Shown piece by piece: positions 9,575 through 18,980 of a stretch of 64,000 bases of DNA. How positions within the stretch are numbered: the first letter of the stretch is position 1; the number at the start of each line of letters is the position of its first letter. A program made the position numbers and the translations under genes. Below the pieces are notes generated by a model. It ran no database searches. It was not told where the DNA came from and was given only the letters and a program-made list of their open reading frames with translations. Source of the DNA: SAR86 cluster bacterium SAR86E. GTDB lineage: Bacteria; Pseudomonadota; Gammaproteobacteria; Magnimaribacterales; D2472. The stretch spans positions 166,811 to 230,810 of the forward strand of contig AMWX01000008.1 in NCBI GenBank assembly GCA_000307935.1, written 5' to 3'.

Positions 9575-11071
9575 ATGAAAATTAACTTCCTTACATTAGT
9601 AACTGCTGGGATTCTTTTACTTGCTCGAGTTGAAGCAGGAGAATTCCAGGTTGGATTTGCACAGCTCTCAATTACTCCCGACCTGATAGATCAATGGGTC
9701 GACATAAACAATGATGCCCAATTTGATCCTGATATTGATCTATGGACAGATGTTAATGGTAATGAAAAATTTGATGCTGTGTGGATGGCAGGTTTTCAAA
9801 AAAAACGACCTGCGCAAGGCATAAAAGACGACCTTATGGCAGTGGCGGTAGTAATTGATGATGGTATAAATCGTATTGGGATTGTATCTGCTGATACGGT
9901 CGGCTTGATGCGTAAATTTGTAATTGATATTCGTGAAGCTGTGCCTACAAATTGGGGTTTAGATTATCTTATGGTGCATGCAACTCATAATCATGAAGGT
10001 CCCGATACTCAAGGTCTTTGGGGGCCAGGTTTTTTTACCTCCGGCATTGATCCTGATTACATGGCGCAATTACAGCAAAATATACTAGATGCACTAAGCG
10101 AAGCCATAGACAACTTAGAGCCCGCGCAGATGAGTATGGCGCGCATTCCAACAAATCCATTAACACCAATCAAAGATAAGCGTAAACCCATCGTAATAGA
10201 TGACGATATTCGAGCATTATTATTTAGCCGACCAGATGGTTCAGTGATAGGTACATTAATTAATTTTGGAATTCATGTAGAACTTGCTTGGGATAAAAAT
10301 CTAGAATTAACAGCAGATGTGGCTGGCTATCTTAGAAGAGGACTCAGTGAGGGTATTTATTATGAGAACGAGCTATTGAAGCCTGGACTTGGTGGAACCA
10401 CATTATGGCTTACAGGCAATATTGGAGGCTTAATGACTTCTGGGCCAGATGATGCCATCTATGATCCATTTTTAGAGAAAACTATTACTAAGCCAGGTCA
10501 CTCCAAAGCTCGTACCTTTGGTTATAGTTTGGCAAACAGCGTCATTGATGCTTTCAATGAAAATAGTTTTGTGCCTAGTCCAGAACCAACAATAACTTTC
10601 AGCGCCCTCGAGGTAGAATTAGGTATAGATAATTTCATGTTATCGTTGGGCACCCTGCTAGGTATTGTCGATAGCAGCCCCCAATTTCATCTGATGCCAC
10701 CATTCATTCGTTATCTCAGTGAAGTGGCATTCATTCAATTGGGAGATGCAACTATTACTGGCATTCCTGGCGAGCTATATCCAGAAATTGCTGTGGGTGG
10801 CATAGAAAATCCCAAAGGTGCTGATTACGCCATAGCACCTCAAGAAGTACCTCATTTGCGCAGTCAACTTCCGGGTAAATTAAATCTCATGGTGAACTTG
10901 GCAAATGATGCTATCGGTTACATCATTCCAAAAAGTGAATGGGATAACGCCCCTCCCTGGATCTATGATGAGAATGATGAGACTTATGGCGAGGTTGTAT
11001 CCTTGGGTCCAAATACTGCTCCAATTATTCACCAAACTGTAATCAAGTTAGCAGAAGAGTCAAAACCTTAA
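9575..11071 (+). CDS. Secreted neutral/alkaline ceramidase-like hydrolase
   Basis: 498 residues with a signal peptide (about 1-21, ending RVEAG). The body matches the N-terminal catalytic domain of neutral ceramidases, zinc amidases that release fatty acids from ceramide-like lipids: GFAQLSITPD near the start, a zinc-binding HATHNHEGPD (His135, His138, His140) and a later NFGIHVELAWD. Two Asp/Asn-rich loops (VDINNDAQFD, TDVNGNEKFD) near residues 42-65 look like calcium-binding inserts. It is much shorter than classical ceramidases (about 650-750 residues) and lacks their C-terminal domain, so substrate is uncertain. There is no good ribosome-binding site before the ATG; the upstream tatatttatattt may be a promoter for a nearly leaderless message. 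Confidence 0.72.
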   Translation: MKINFLTLVTAGILLLARVEAGEFQVGFAQLSITPDLIDQWVDINNDAQFDPDIDLWTDVNGNEKFDAVWMAGFQKKRPAQGIKDDLMAVAVVIDDGINRIGIVSADTVGLMRKFVIDIREAVPTNWGLDYLMVHATHNHEGPDTQGLWGPGFFTSGIDPDYMAQLQQNILDALSEAIDNLEPAQMSMARIPTNPLTPIKDKRKPIVIDDDIRALLFSRPDGSVIGTLINFGIHVELAWDKNLELTADVAGYLRRGLSEGIYYENELLKPGLGGTTLWLTGNIGGLMTSGPDDAIYDPFLEKTITKPGHSKARTFGYSLANSVIDAFNENSFVPSPEPTITFSALEVELGIDNFMLSLGTLLGIVDSSPQFHLMPPFIRYLSEVAFIQLGDATITGIPGELYPEIAVGGIENPKGADYAIAPQEVPHLRSQLPGKLNLMVNLANDAIGYIIPKSEWDNAPPWIYDENDETYGEVVSLGPNTAPIIHQTVIKLAEESKP

Positions 11072-11086
11072 TTTGTTTTTGCCTTG

Positions 11087-11110
11087 AGAAGCCCTATTTA
11101 AAGGGCTTCT
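11087..11110. terminator. Hairpin between the ceramidase-like gene and tRNA-Glu
   Basis: Arms agaagccc and gggcttct pair perfectly over 8 bases with an 8-base AT loop. It lies between two convergent transcription units, where a bidirectional terminator is expected. A T-run is missing on both sides, so strength is doubtful. Confidence 0.45.
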
Positions 11111-11118
11111 AGAGAAAT

Positions 11119-11194
11119 TGGCATCCCGTAGGGGAGTCGAACCCCTGTTGCCGAGATGAAAACCCGGTGTCCTAGGCCTCTAGACGAACGGGAC
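11119..11194 (-). tRNA. tRNA-Glu (anticodon TTC)
   Basis: The minus strand folds as a 76-base cloverleaf. The acceptor arm is GTCCCGT/ACGGGAT, the D arm contains TCTAGAGGCCTAGGACA, the anticodon loop is TTTTCAT with anticodon TTC, and the T arm has GGGGTTCGACTCCCC. Discriminator G and the 3' CCA are encoded. The sequence is close to E. coli tRNA-Glu. It lies alone, 53 bases downstream of the trmJ stop. Confidence 0.97.
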
Positions 11195-11246
11195 TAGATT
11201 GCGGCAATTATAAAAGCTAATAAGTCTCTTGAAAAGGTTTAAATAC

Positions 11247-11972
11247 CTATTTAATTCTCTTATTTATAGCTTTTAAAAACCCTCTTAGAAAATTGCCTTC
11301 CATCTGATCTGGGTAAAGCCTTCGAAACATTCTTTCCATCCTGGTCATGATTTGCTTTGGATTTTTGGAGTCTACTAGATCCAGTGCTTGAACGGTTTCG
11401 TTGAAGTGCTGGATGAGATGATTCAACTCTTCAGATGTATACTCTGGAAAATCTTGCCAAGATTCTATCGAATGATTTTGTGCCGCCTGATAAATCTCAT
11501 AACAAATAACTTGGGTAGACATGGCGATATTCAAAACGGGGTAATCAGGATGGGCCGGGATAATTAAATGTTTATTCGCTAATTGCAACTCCTCATTGGT
11601 CAGTCCCCTGTCCTCTCGACCAAAAATTATTGAAACTTCGATGTTGTTATTTACTAAATCCTGAATCTCTTCTGCAGCATCTTTTGCTGATAATATTGGC
11701 CACTCTATAGTTCGATCTCTTGCAGAGGTTGCATATATAACTTTTGAACCTTTGACTGCGGTTTGAATTGAATCAAAAACCTGAGCATTGTCCAAAAGAT
11801 CCGTAGCATTGCCAGCCAGTGCGGTAGCATCTTGATGGGGAAATTTTTTTGGATTAATCAAAGCTAGCTTTGCCAACCCCATGTTTTTCATAGCTCGAGC
11901 AACTGAACCAATATTACCTGGATGAGAAGTTTCTACTAAAACGATTTGAATAAACCTATTAATGGGATTCAT
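11247..11972 (-). CDS. trmJ: tRNA (cytidine/uridine-32-2'-O)-methyltransferase TrmJ
   Basis: SPOUT-class enzyme that methylates the 2'-O of residue 32 in tRNAs using SAM. Family marks are VLVETSHPGNIGSVARAMKN at the start, FGREDRGLTNEEL in the middle and the knot PVLNIAMSTQVICYE that binds SAM. 241 residues is normal. It is divergent from suhB with 36 bases between starts, the arrangement seen in many Gammaproteobacteria. Confidence 0.95.
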   Translation of the reverse strand: MNPINRFIQIVLVETSHPGNIGSVARAMKNMGLAKLALINPKKFPHQDATALAGNATDLLDNAQVFDSIQTAVKGSKVIYATSARDRTIEWPILSAKDAAEEIQDLVNNNIEVSIIFGREDRGLTNEELQLANKHLIIPAHPDYPVLNIAMSTQVICYEIYQAAQNHSIESWQDFPEYTSEELNHLIQHFNETVQALDLVDSKNPKQIMTRMERMFRRLYPDQMEGNFLRGFLKAINKRIK

Positions 11973-12008
11973 ATAACTATTATCGTCATTTCCAGTACAA
12001 TATGCGAC

Positions 12009-12809
12009 ATGTCTAAGCCTGCTTTACTAAATGTCGCTATTCTTGCAGCCAGAGTTGGAGCTGCAGAGCTAGAATTTGCAGTGAAAAAAGTACATAAGCT
12101 TGATGTAATTAAAAAAGGTCCTACGGATTATGTTACTGAGGTTGATAGAAAGGTTGAGGCAATTGTTTTTGAGGAAATCAAAAAATACTACCCTGAAGAT
12201 AACTTTCTCGGGGAGGAGTCTGGTCATGAGATCAATACCTCAGATACCACATGGATCTTAGATCCGATAGATGGCACCACTAATTTCATTCATGGCTATC
12301 CTCAATATTGTATTTCTCTAGCATGCGTTGTTAAAAATCAAACTCACCATGCGGTAATTATTGATCCAACTAGAAGAGAGGAATTTAGCGCCTCTAGAGG
12401 GAAAGGTGCTGAGCTCAATGGAGAAAGGATTAGAGTAAGTACACGCAAAAGCTTAAAAGATGCTTTGGTTGGTAACACCTCGCATGTAAATGATTCACAA
12501 AAATATACTTTCGATAATATTGCTACCTTCAGATCTCTATACAAACATAGTCTGACTATCAGAAGATCGGGTTGTTCTGCATTGGATCTGGCTTATGTGG
12601 CATCCGGAAGATTAGATGCGTTTTGGGCTCAAGGATTGGGTATTTGGGATGTTGCTGCTGGCATGCTCATAGCCGAAGAAGCAGGAGCGTTAACTAGCAA
12701 TTTTCTTGGAAATCCAGACTACAAGGATAGCGATCACTATCTTTGCGCTACTCCCAAATGTTTTAAACCCATGCTAGAGGCTATCAAGCCAAACTTCAAA
12801 GCCCATTAG
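12009..12809 (+). CDS. suhB: Inositol-1-monophosphatase / SuhB
   Basis: Magnesium-dependent phosphatase family; in E. coli SuhB also acts with the Nus factors in rRNA antitermination. The metal site is seen in GEESG and DPIDGTTNFIHGYP, with the C-terminal WDVAAGMLIAEEAGA. I start it at ATG 12009 (MSKPALLN), giving 266 residues; an upstream in-frame ATG at 11946 would overlap trmJ and add 21 residues the family does not have. The 3' end overlaps secF by 4 bases (convergent). Confidence 0.93.
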   Translation: MSKPALLNVAILAARVGAAELEFAVKKVHKLDVIKKGPTDYVTEVDRKVEAIVFEEIKKYYPEDNFLGEESGHEINTSDTTWILDPIDGTTNFIHGYPQYCISLACVVKNQTHHAVIIDPTRREEFSASRGKGAELNGERIRVSTRKSLKDALVGNTSHVNDSQKYTFDNIATFRSLYKHSLTIRRSGCSALDLAYVASGRLDAFWAQGLGIWDVAAGMLIAEEAGALTSNFLGNPDYKDSDHYLCATPKCFKPMLEAIKPNFKAH

Positions 12810-13720
12810 GGCATATCGTCAAACTCAGCTCCTTCAGGTTCTGGAATTGCTAGATCATCTTGAGTGATTGAAAGTCCTAAGAGCATATTTGCAACCACAT
12901 AGATGGATGAATAGGTTCCAATTAACACACCAATGATTAATGCCTGACTAAATCCTCGGATCATGTCTCCACCAAAGAAAAATAAGGCAAGCAAAACTAA
13001 CAATGTTGTTAATGAAGTAATTAATGTTCTTGAAAGCGTTTGATTGATAGATTTATTAACAATTTCTTCTGGCTCATAACCCCTTTCGCCTCGAAAGTTT
13101 TCCCTTATTCTGTCAGAAACAACGATGGTGTCATTAAGTGAGTAACCTATCACAGCCAACAATGCAGCCAGAACTGTCAAGTCAAAATCCCATGAGAACA
13201 GGGAAAAAAGGCCAAAGATTATTACTACATCATGAGCAAGAGCCGCAACAGCTCCCAAGGCAAATTTATATTGAAATCTGAAGGCAACGTATAACAAAAT
13301 CATACCCAGAGCGACAAGCATTCCAAGCCCACCTTGATCTCTTAGCTCAGTCCCAATTTGAGGGCCTACAAACTCAATTCTTTTTAACTCTATTGCTGGA
13401 TCTGCAGCTTGTAAAAACTTAAAAACAACATCCCCAATTTGACTGTTTCCATTTTTGTCTGCAACCTTTATAAGTACGTCAGAATTTGATCCAAAGTTAA
13501 CAACTTGAAAATCATCAAATCCATTGGTGAAAACTAAATCCCTTATATCAGCAAGATCAGCAGCCTGCTCATATGACACCTCAATTAATGTACCGCCACT
13601 AAAATCTAAGCCAAGATTTAATCCCTTGAAACTAAGTGAGCCAATTGATAGAACAAGTAACACTAACGAACTGATGGTCGCAACACGTCGATAACTCATA
13701 AATGGAATATTAAAATTCAC
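12806..13720 (-). CDS. secF: Protein translocase subunit SecF
   Basis: Inner-membrane partner of SecD that uses the proton gradient to help preproteins leave the SecYEG channel. 304 residues with the N-terminal LDFSGGTLIEVSY element, a periplasmic loop and six membrane segments including GYSLNDTIVVSDRIRENFR. Its start overlaps the secD stop by one base, implying translational coupling in the queA-tgt-yajC-secD-secF operon. Confidence 0.97.
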   Translation of the reverse strand: MNFNIPFMSYRRVATISSLVLLVLSIGSLSFKGLNLGLDFSGGTLIEVSYEQAADLADIRDLVFTNGFDDFQVVNFGSNSDVLIKVADKNGNSQIGDVVFKFLQAADPAIELKRIEFVGPQIGTELRDQGGLGMLVALGMILLYVAFRFQYKFALGAVAALAHDVVIIFGLFSLFSWDFDLTVLAALLAVIGYSLNDTIVVSDRIRENFRGERGYEPEEIVNKSINQTLSRTLITSLTTLLVLLALFFFGGDMIRGFSQALIIGVLIGTYSSIYVVANMLLGLSITQDDLAIPEPEGAEFDDMP

Positions 13721-15582
13721 TAGACTCTTAGCTCCTTAATATTTTTATTACCATACATTAAATTAACAATTGCTCTGGTTCCTAAAATGGCTGTAAACAT
13801 GGACGTTAAAATTCCTATGGATAAAGTAATTGCAAAGCCTTTTACAGGGCCAGTTCCAATAGCGTATAAGACTATAGAGGCAATCAGAGTGGTCACATTG
13901 GCATCAACAATGGTTACAAAAGCTCTAGAAAAGCCCTCTTGTATAGCTGTTTGGGGATCCTTACCTTCTTTTAATTCTTCACGTATTCGAGAGAAAATTA
14001 AAACATTGGCATCTACCGCCATACCTATGGTCAGCACAATTCCTGCAATACCAGGAAGAGTTAAGGTGGCGCCAAGCAATGACATAAAACCGGTAATAAG
14101 AACTACATTTGCAAATAAAGCAATATTCGCAGCTAGACCAAACCAGCGATAGTAAAAGAACATAAATGCAATTACAGATAGTAGACCCATAATGATTGAT
14201 CTAACACCCAGCTGAATATTCTCTTTACCCAGGCTTGGTCCAACTGTTCTTTCCTCAACGAATTTCATTGGTGCTGCAAGAGCTCCAGCTCTAAGCAACA
14301 ATGCTAGCTCACTGGCTTCTTGCGGAGAACCCACTCCAGTTATTCTAAAATTAGTCCCCAATACTGCTTGAACCGTTGCCAAGCTAATAATTCTTTTTTC
14401 AATATAAGAGGTTTGTTCTATTACTTCATTGCCAGCATCATCAATGACAAGAGTAGATTTATTTTTTTGCTCAACAAACAACACTCCTAAACGCCGTCCG
14501 ATATTTCCATTGGTTGCTTTTTGCATCGCCCGACCACCTTGCATGTCCAATGTTATGTTTACTTGAGCGAAGCCACTTTCATCAAATCCTGAGTTAGCAT
14601 TGGTGACTCTTTCGCCAGCAACAATAATTTTTTTCTCTAAATAAGCTGAACCCATTCTCTCGTCTTGGTAGGAGAACTCCTCCTTGCGCAGTCGTGAGGC
14701 TGTTGGAGCTGCTTCCAGTCTAAACTCTAGGTTAGCAGTCTTACCAATAATTTTTTTGGCTGCCGTTGTATCTTGAACACCTGGAAGTTGAACGACTATT
14801 CGGCTGCTGCCTTGGCGTTGAACTATTGGTTCTGAGACTCCTAACTCATTCACCCTATTGCGCAAAGTCATCAAATTCTGGCCCACAGCATAATCTCTGA
14901 TCTCTTTGATAGCAGATTGTGAATATTTAAGGGAGACTATATTTCGAATACTATTTAACTGAAGATCATAAAGACTGGTTCCGACTGCAGTTATATTGTC
15001 TTCATTGAATGCTCTAATTGCTTTGTTGTAATCTTCATCGCTAACAAATGCAAAGGTTAAAACTGTATCATCTTTGGTCGAGCTTTCAACACCAATTCTG
15101 TCATCTCTAAATTTTTTTCTATATTCATTCAGCAATGATTCAAGCCGGTTATCAAGAGCGTTTTCAATATCAACTTCAAGCAGAAAGTGAACTCCGCCAG
15201 AAAGATCTAGACCAAGCTTTAAAGGGCCGCCACCAATATCTCTGAGCCATTGAGGTGTTGAAGGCTCTAAGTTTAGCGCAACAATGGCTTGATCAAGTAG
15301 ATTCTTCTGTAATGCAGCCTTAGCTGCAAGCTGATCATCAAAAGAACTAAATTTTGCAACGATATTATTTTCTTTTAAACCGACAGATTCGACCAGAATA
15401 GAGTTCGAAGTCAAAATTTGCTCAACATCAGATAGCAGTCTCTGATCAGCAGATTTACTTGAATCCGTGTATGCAACTTGAATAGCTGGTTTTGCAGGAT
15501 ATAGATTGGGCAGTGAATAGAGAATTCCGATAGAAAGAACTAATACAATAAATGCATGAGTCAGGGGTGAAAATCTATTCAT
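13720..15582 (-). CDS. secD: Protein translocase subunit SecD
   Basis: 620 residues, standard for proteobacterial SecD. It has an N-terminal membrane segment, a large periplasmic P1 domain with GLDLSGGVHFLLEVD, and a C-terminal six-helix membrane domain with AGIVLTIGMAVDANVLIFSRI, which carries the conserved acidic residues for proton coupling. It lies between yajC (9 bases upstream) and secF (1-base overlap) on the same strand. Confidence 0.97.
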   Translation of the reverse strand: MNRFSPLTHAFIVLVLSIGILYSLPNLYPAKPAIQVAYTDSSKSADQRLLSDVEQILTSNSILVESVGLKENNIVAKFSSFDDQLAAKAALQKNLLDQAIVALNLEPSTPQWLRDIGGGPLKLGLDLSGGVHFLLEVDIENALDNRLESLLNEYRKKFRDDRIGVESSTKDDTVLTFAFVSDEDYNKAIRAFNEDNITAVGTSLYDLQLNSIRNIVSLKYSQSAIKEIRDYAVGQNLMTLRNRVNELGVSEPIVQRQGSSRIVVQLPGVQDTTAAKKIIGKTANLEFRLEAAPTASRLRKEEFSYQDERMGSAYLEKKIIVAGERVTNANSGFDESGFAQVNITLDMQGGRAMQKATNGNIGRRLGVLFVEQKNKSTLVIDDAGNEVIEQTSYIEKRIISLATVQAVLGTNFRITGVGSPQEASELALLLRAGALAAPMKFVEERTVGPSLGKENIQLGVRSIIMGLLSVIAFMFFYYRWFGLAANIALFANVVLITGFMSLLGATLTLPGIAGIVLTIGMAVDANVLIFSRIREELKEGKDPQTAIQEGFSRAFVTIVDANVTTLIASIVLYAIGTGPVKGFAITLSIGILTSMFTAILGTRAIVNLMYGNKNIKELRV

Positions 15583-15590
15583 AAAAACTA

Positions 15591-15902
15591 CTAATCTATC
15601 GAAGCAATGGTGCCTTTTGGCAATGTATTTGCTATGGCAGTTTTTTGAAGTTTAAAGGTAATATTCTCGCTAACTTCAATGGACACATAAGGGCCCTTAA
15701 TATCTTTGATTTTGCCAATGATACCGCCAGCAGCTACAACCTCATCGCCTTTCTCAAGACCATCCATCATAGCTTGAAGTGCTTTCATGCGTTTTTGTTG
15801 GGGACGGATAGTCATAAAATACATTAAAGCAAGAAATCCAATAAAGAAAACAATAATGGGATCTGGTAACCACCAAGGTAATTGCTGTGCTGTTTCGTTC
15901 AT
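15591..15902 (-). CDS. yajC: Sec translocon accessory protein YajC
   Basis: 103 residues with one N-terminal membrane helix (about 15-31), then the typical RPQQKRMKALQAM and KGDEVVAAGGIIGKI. YajC joins the SecDF holotranslocon. Operon position between tgt and secD supports the call. Confidence 0.95.
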   Translation of the reverse strand: MNETAQQLPWWLPDPIIVFFIGFLALMYFMTIRPQQKRMKALQAMMDGLEKGDEVVAAGGIIGKIKDIKGPYVSIEVSENITFKLQKTAIANTLPKGTIASID

Positions 15903-15911
15903 ATAATGTTC

Positions 15912-17027
15912 CTAAGTTAAGTGCTTGGGTATATCTAATTGCCGCATATTATAAAAGTCTTTTAAGAACTTAGCGAATGAATCTGTTGCAATTGATTCAC
16001 GAATATTTCGCATTAAATCTTGATAGTAATAAATATTATGAAAGCTATTAAGAATGGAGCCCAGCATCTCATTTGTTTTATCAAGATGATTTAAATATGC
16101 CTGAGAATAATTTTGACAAACTTTGCAAGGGCAATTTTTATCAATGGGGTCATCATTATTTTTGCTGGGTGCATTGCGAATATTCAATACGCCTGCGGAA
16201 GTGATTAACTGACCGTTTCTTGCGTTTCGAGTAGGCAAAACACAGTCAAACATGTCGATGCCATAAAATACTGCCTCAACAATGTCCTCAGGTTTCCCAA
16301 CTCCCATTAAATAATGAGGTTTATCCTCTGGAAGATGGCTCGCAAGGGCTTGCAAAATTCTTGTTTTATCTTCCTTGGGCTCTCCAACACTTAAACCCCC
16401 GACCGCAATTCCTTCAAAACCAATTTTTTGCAACCCCTCAAGCGATTGCAATCGTAGTTCCTCATGCATGCCACCTTGAATTATTCCAAATAATGCTGAA
16501 TTGGTCTCATGTGCATCTCTTGAACGTTGAGCCCATCTTAATGAAAGTTCCATGGATGTCTTGGCTTCATTGTATTCTGAGGGGTATGGTGTGCACTCAT
16601 CAAAAACCATCACTATATCTGAACCAAGATTTGCTTGGATGCGCATTGAGTCTTCAGGGCTCATAAAGAATTTTTTCCCATCATAGGGAGATTGAAAAGC
16701 TACACCCTCCTCTGAGATTTTAGCAAGATCACCTAAGCTCCATACCTGAAATCCACCAGAATCAGTAAGAATTGGTTTGTCCCAATTTGAAAATTTATGA
16801 AGGCCGCCAAGGTCTTTAATCAACTCATCGCCCGGCCGAAGCATAAGATGGTAAGTGTTTCCCAAAATAATTTCTGAATTTGTTTCAAGTAAATTTTCTA
16901 CTTCAAGAGATTTCACTGTTCCGTTGGTGCCAACAGGCATAAATGCTGGAGTTTGCACTGAACCTCTTGAAAATTGAAGTTCACCTCGACGGGCAAATCC
17001 AGATTTAGCAAGTAAATTAAATTTCAT
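15912..17027 (-). CDS. tgt: Queuine tRNA-ribosyltransferase (TGT)
   Basis: Exchanges guanine-34 for preQ1 in GUN-anticodon tRNAs, in queuosine synthesis. The catalytic Asp regions [13 protein letters not shown] and [16 protein letters not shown] are present, followed by the zinc site CPCKVC with a later Cys/His pair. 371 residues is normal. Its start overlaps queA by 11 bases. The next enzyme of the pathway, QueA, is encoded just upstream. Confidence 0.97.
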   Translation of the reverse strand: MKFNLLAKSGFARRGELQFSRGSVQTPAFMPVGTNGTVKSLEVENLLETNSEIILGNTYHLMLRPGDELIKDLGGLHKFSNWDKPILTDSGGFQVWSLGDLAKISEEGVAFQSPYDGKKFFMSPEDSMRIQANLGSDIVMVFDECTPYPSEYNEAKTSMELSLRWAQRSRDAHETNSALFGIIQGGMHEELRLQSLEGLQKIGFEGIAVGGLSVGEPKEDKTRILQALASHLPEDKPHYLMGVGKPEDIVEAVFYGIDMFDCVLPTRNARNGQLITSAGVLNIRNAPSKNNDDPIDKNCPCKVCQNYSQAYLNHLDKTNEMLGSILNSFHNIYYYQDLMRNIRESIATDSFAKFLKDFYNMRQLDIPKHLT

Positions 17028-18045
17028 GATTCCTTAGAAGCATAGCATCGCCATAAGACAAAAATCTGTACTCATTTTTTATTGCTGTAGAGTAAATTTC
17101 CATCATTCTTTCATAGCCTACAAATGCAGCAACAAGCATCAATAAAGAAGATTTAGGTAGATGAAAATTGGTGATCATGTGATCAACCACTTTAAACTTA
17201 TAACCAGGATAAATAAATAAATCGGTTTCACCTCTAAAGGGTTGGAAACCATTCTGACAAGCTGTTTCAAGTGCTCTAACCGAAGTTGTCCCTACAGCAA
17301 TAATTTTTCCGTTACTTGCCTTAGTGTGAGCAAGTTTTTTAATCAGATCTGAGTCTACCTCCACCACTTCTTTGTGAATTATGTGGTCCTCGATATTATC
17401 TGATTTTACTGGTTGAAAGGTGCCTGCTCCAACATTTAGATTTACATGACCAATTTCAACACCTAAACTGATCAACTCTTTTAAAAGAGCATCATCAAAA
17501 TGCATTCCTGCTGTTGGCGCTGCAACAGATGCTTGCTTTTCAGGGTTTGCATATATGGTTTCATATCTCTCATTATCAATAGGCTCTGGATCTCTTTTCA
17601 TATATGGAGGCAATGGAATTTGACCATGATTTATAAATAATGCTTGAGGATCTATTGACCACTCTAAAATAAAGAAATTTTCTTTTCTGCCTATTACTTT
17701 TGCTGTAAATTTTTCTTTGCCAAACAAAAAAACTAATTCACTGCCCTCCTTAGGAGTTCTTGCAGATTTGACCTGAGCTAGGGTTTGACTATCAGATAAA
17801 AATCGCTCTAAAAGAATCTCTATCTTTCCACCAGTACTTTTTTCTCCAAAAAGTCTTGCCGGTATGACTGATGTTTGATTCAAAACCAACAAATCTCCTG
17901 AAGTAAAATATGATCCAATATTCTTAAAAATATTATGTTGCAAGGACTCAATTGCTACCAAGAGCTTAGAGTCACTTCTCCTATCAGAGGGATATTTTGC
18001 AATTAAATGCTCAGGAAGATGGTAGTTAAATTTTTCAGTTTTCAT
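17017..18045 (-). CDS. queA: tRNA preQ1(34) S-adenosylmethionine ribosyltransferase-isomerase
   Basis: Transfers the ribosyl group of SAM to preQ1 in tRNA, making epoxyqueuosine. Signature segments: [40 protein letters not shown] and [15 protein letters not shown]. 342 residues, as usual. First gene of the queA-tgt-yajC-secDF operon; it diverges from tRNA-Leu with 50 bases between, so promoters for both must lie there. Confidence 0.97.
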   Translation of the reverse strand: MKTEKFNYHLPEHLIAKYPSDRRSDSKLLVAIESLQHNIFKNIGSYFTSGDLLVLNQTSVIPARLFGEKSTGGKIEILLERFLSDSQTLAQVKSARTPKEGSELVFLFGKEKFTAKVIGRKENFFILEWSIDPQALFINHGQIPLPPYMKRDPEPIDNERYETIYANPEKQASVAAPTAGMHFDDALLKELISLGVEIGHVNLNVGAGTFQPVKSDNIEDHIIHKEVVEVDSDLIKKLAHTKASNGKIIAVGTTSVRALETACQNGFQPFRGETDLFIYPGYKFKVVDHMITNFHLPKSSLLMLVAAFVGYERMMEIYSTAIKNEYRFLSYGDAMLLRNHEI

Positions 18046-18095
18046 TGGAGAGGCTAATTCTAAAAGATGTTGATCTCAGCTACAATGACCCGCGT

Positions 18096-18180
18096 GCCCC
18101 ATTGGCGGAATTGGTAGACGCGCGCGATTCAAAATCGCGTTCCTTCGGGAGTACCTGTTCGACTCAGGTATGGGGCACCA
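18096..18180 (+). tRNA. tRNA-Leu (anticodon CAA)
   Basis: An 85-base class II tRNA. The acceptor is GCCCCAT/ATGGGGC, the D arm holds TGGCGGAATTGGTAGACGC, the anticodon stem is CGCGA/TCGCG with loop TTCAAAA (anticodon CAA, reads UUG), the variable arm is long and includes TTCCTTCGGGAG, and the T arm has CCTGTTCGACTCAGG. A then CCA are encoded at the 3' end. TACAAT at 18081-18086 could be its -10 box. Confidence 0.97.
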
Positions 18181-18200
18181 CTGTATAATAAGTATTAAAA

Positions 18201-18980
18201 ATGCAAAACATAAACTCATTTAAAAGAATTGTAATCAAGGTAGGCTCTTCACTTTTAGCTGATTCAAAAGGCAGGGTAAATCAGAGCTTCTTATCTGCTG
18301 TAAGTGCTGATATTGAGTGGTTACTTGAAAATGGTAAAGAGGTATTGGTGGTTTCCTCAGGCGCAATTGCAATGGGAAGAAAAAAAATTATATTGCCTAA
18401 AAAATTATCACTTTCTGAATCACAGGCACTAGCTGCACACGGGCAGATTGAGCTAATGTCCGCGTGGAAGAAAAGTTTAAGTAAATACTCAATTTCTATT
18501 GGTCAAATGCTTCTTACCCCCAAAGAAACAGAGCTCAAGGTTTCATCAATTAACGCCAAACAAACAGTCAATAAGCTGATAGAAATTGGTTGTTTGCCAG
18601 TAATTAATGAAAATGATAGCACTGCAACAGATGAGATTAAATTTGGCGATAATGATTTGCTCGCTGCAAAAGTTGCTAAGCTAATGGATGCAGATTTATT
18701 GATAATTTTATCAAGCGTTGACGGGTTATTTACATCCGAAGACATGATAAATAAAAAAAAACCGATAGGCTTGGTACAAAAAGTAACAAAAATTAATTCA
18801 AAAATTAAAAGAATGGCTGGAACTGCAAGTGAGATGGGCAAAGGTGGCATGATTTCAAAAATTGAGGCAGCTGAAATATGTTTTCAAAATAATTGCTCAA
18901 TGGTTATAACCTCTGGAAATAAAATTAGGCCAATTAGAGCGTTGAATAGAGGAGCCAAATCAACCTGGTTTGTGAAATAG
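18201..18980 (+). CDS. proB: Glutamate 5-kinase, short form without PUA domain
   Basis: First step of proline synthesis: ATP-dependent phosphorylation of glutamate. The amino-acid kinase fold is clear: IVIKVGSSLLAD, VVSSGAIAMGRK, PVINENDSTATDEIKFGDND and GKGGMISKIEAAE. The protein ends at 259 residues, where E. coli ProB (367) continues with a C-terminal PUA domain. Single-domain forms are known and remain active. The stop TAG shares its last base with the proA start codon GTG, so translation is coupled. Confidence 0.95.
   Translation: MQNINSFKRIVIKVGSSLLADSKGRVNQSFLSAVSADIEWLLENGKEVLVVSSGAIAMGRKKIILPKKLSLSESQALAAHGQIELMSAWKKSLSKYSISIGQMLLTPKETELKVSSINAKQTVNKLIEIGCLPVINENDSTATDEIKFGDNDLLAAKVAKLMDADLLIILSSVDGLFTSEDMINKKKPIGLVQKVTKINSKIKRMAGTASEMGKGGMISKIEAAEICFQNNCSMVITSGNKIRPIRALNRGAKSTWFVK

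Noticed and set aside
11946..12008. suhB beginning at ATG 11946
   Set aside because: It would overlap trmJ and add 21 residues unlike any family member; ATG 12009 fits the alignment.
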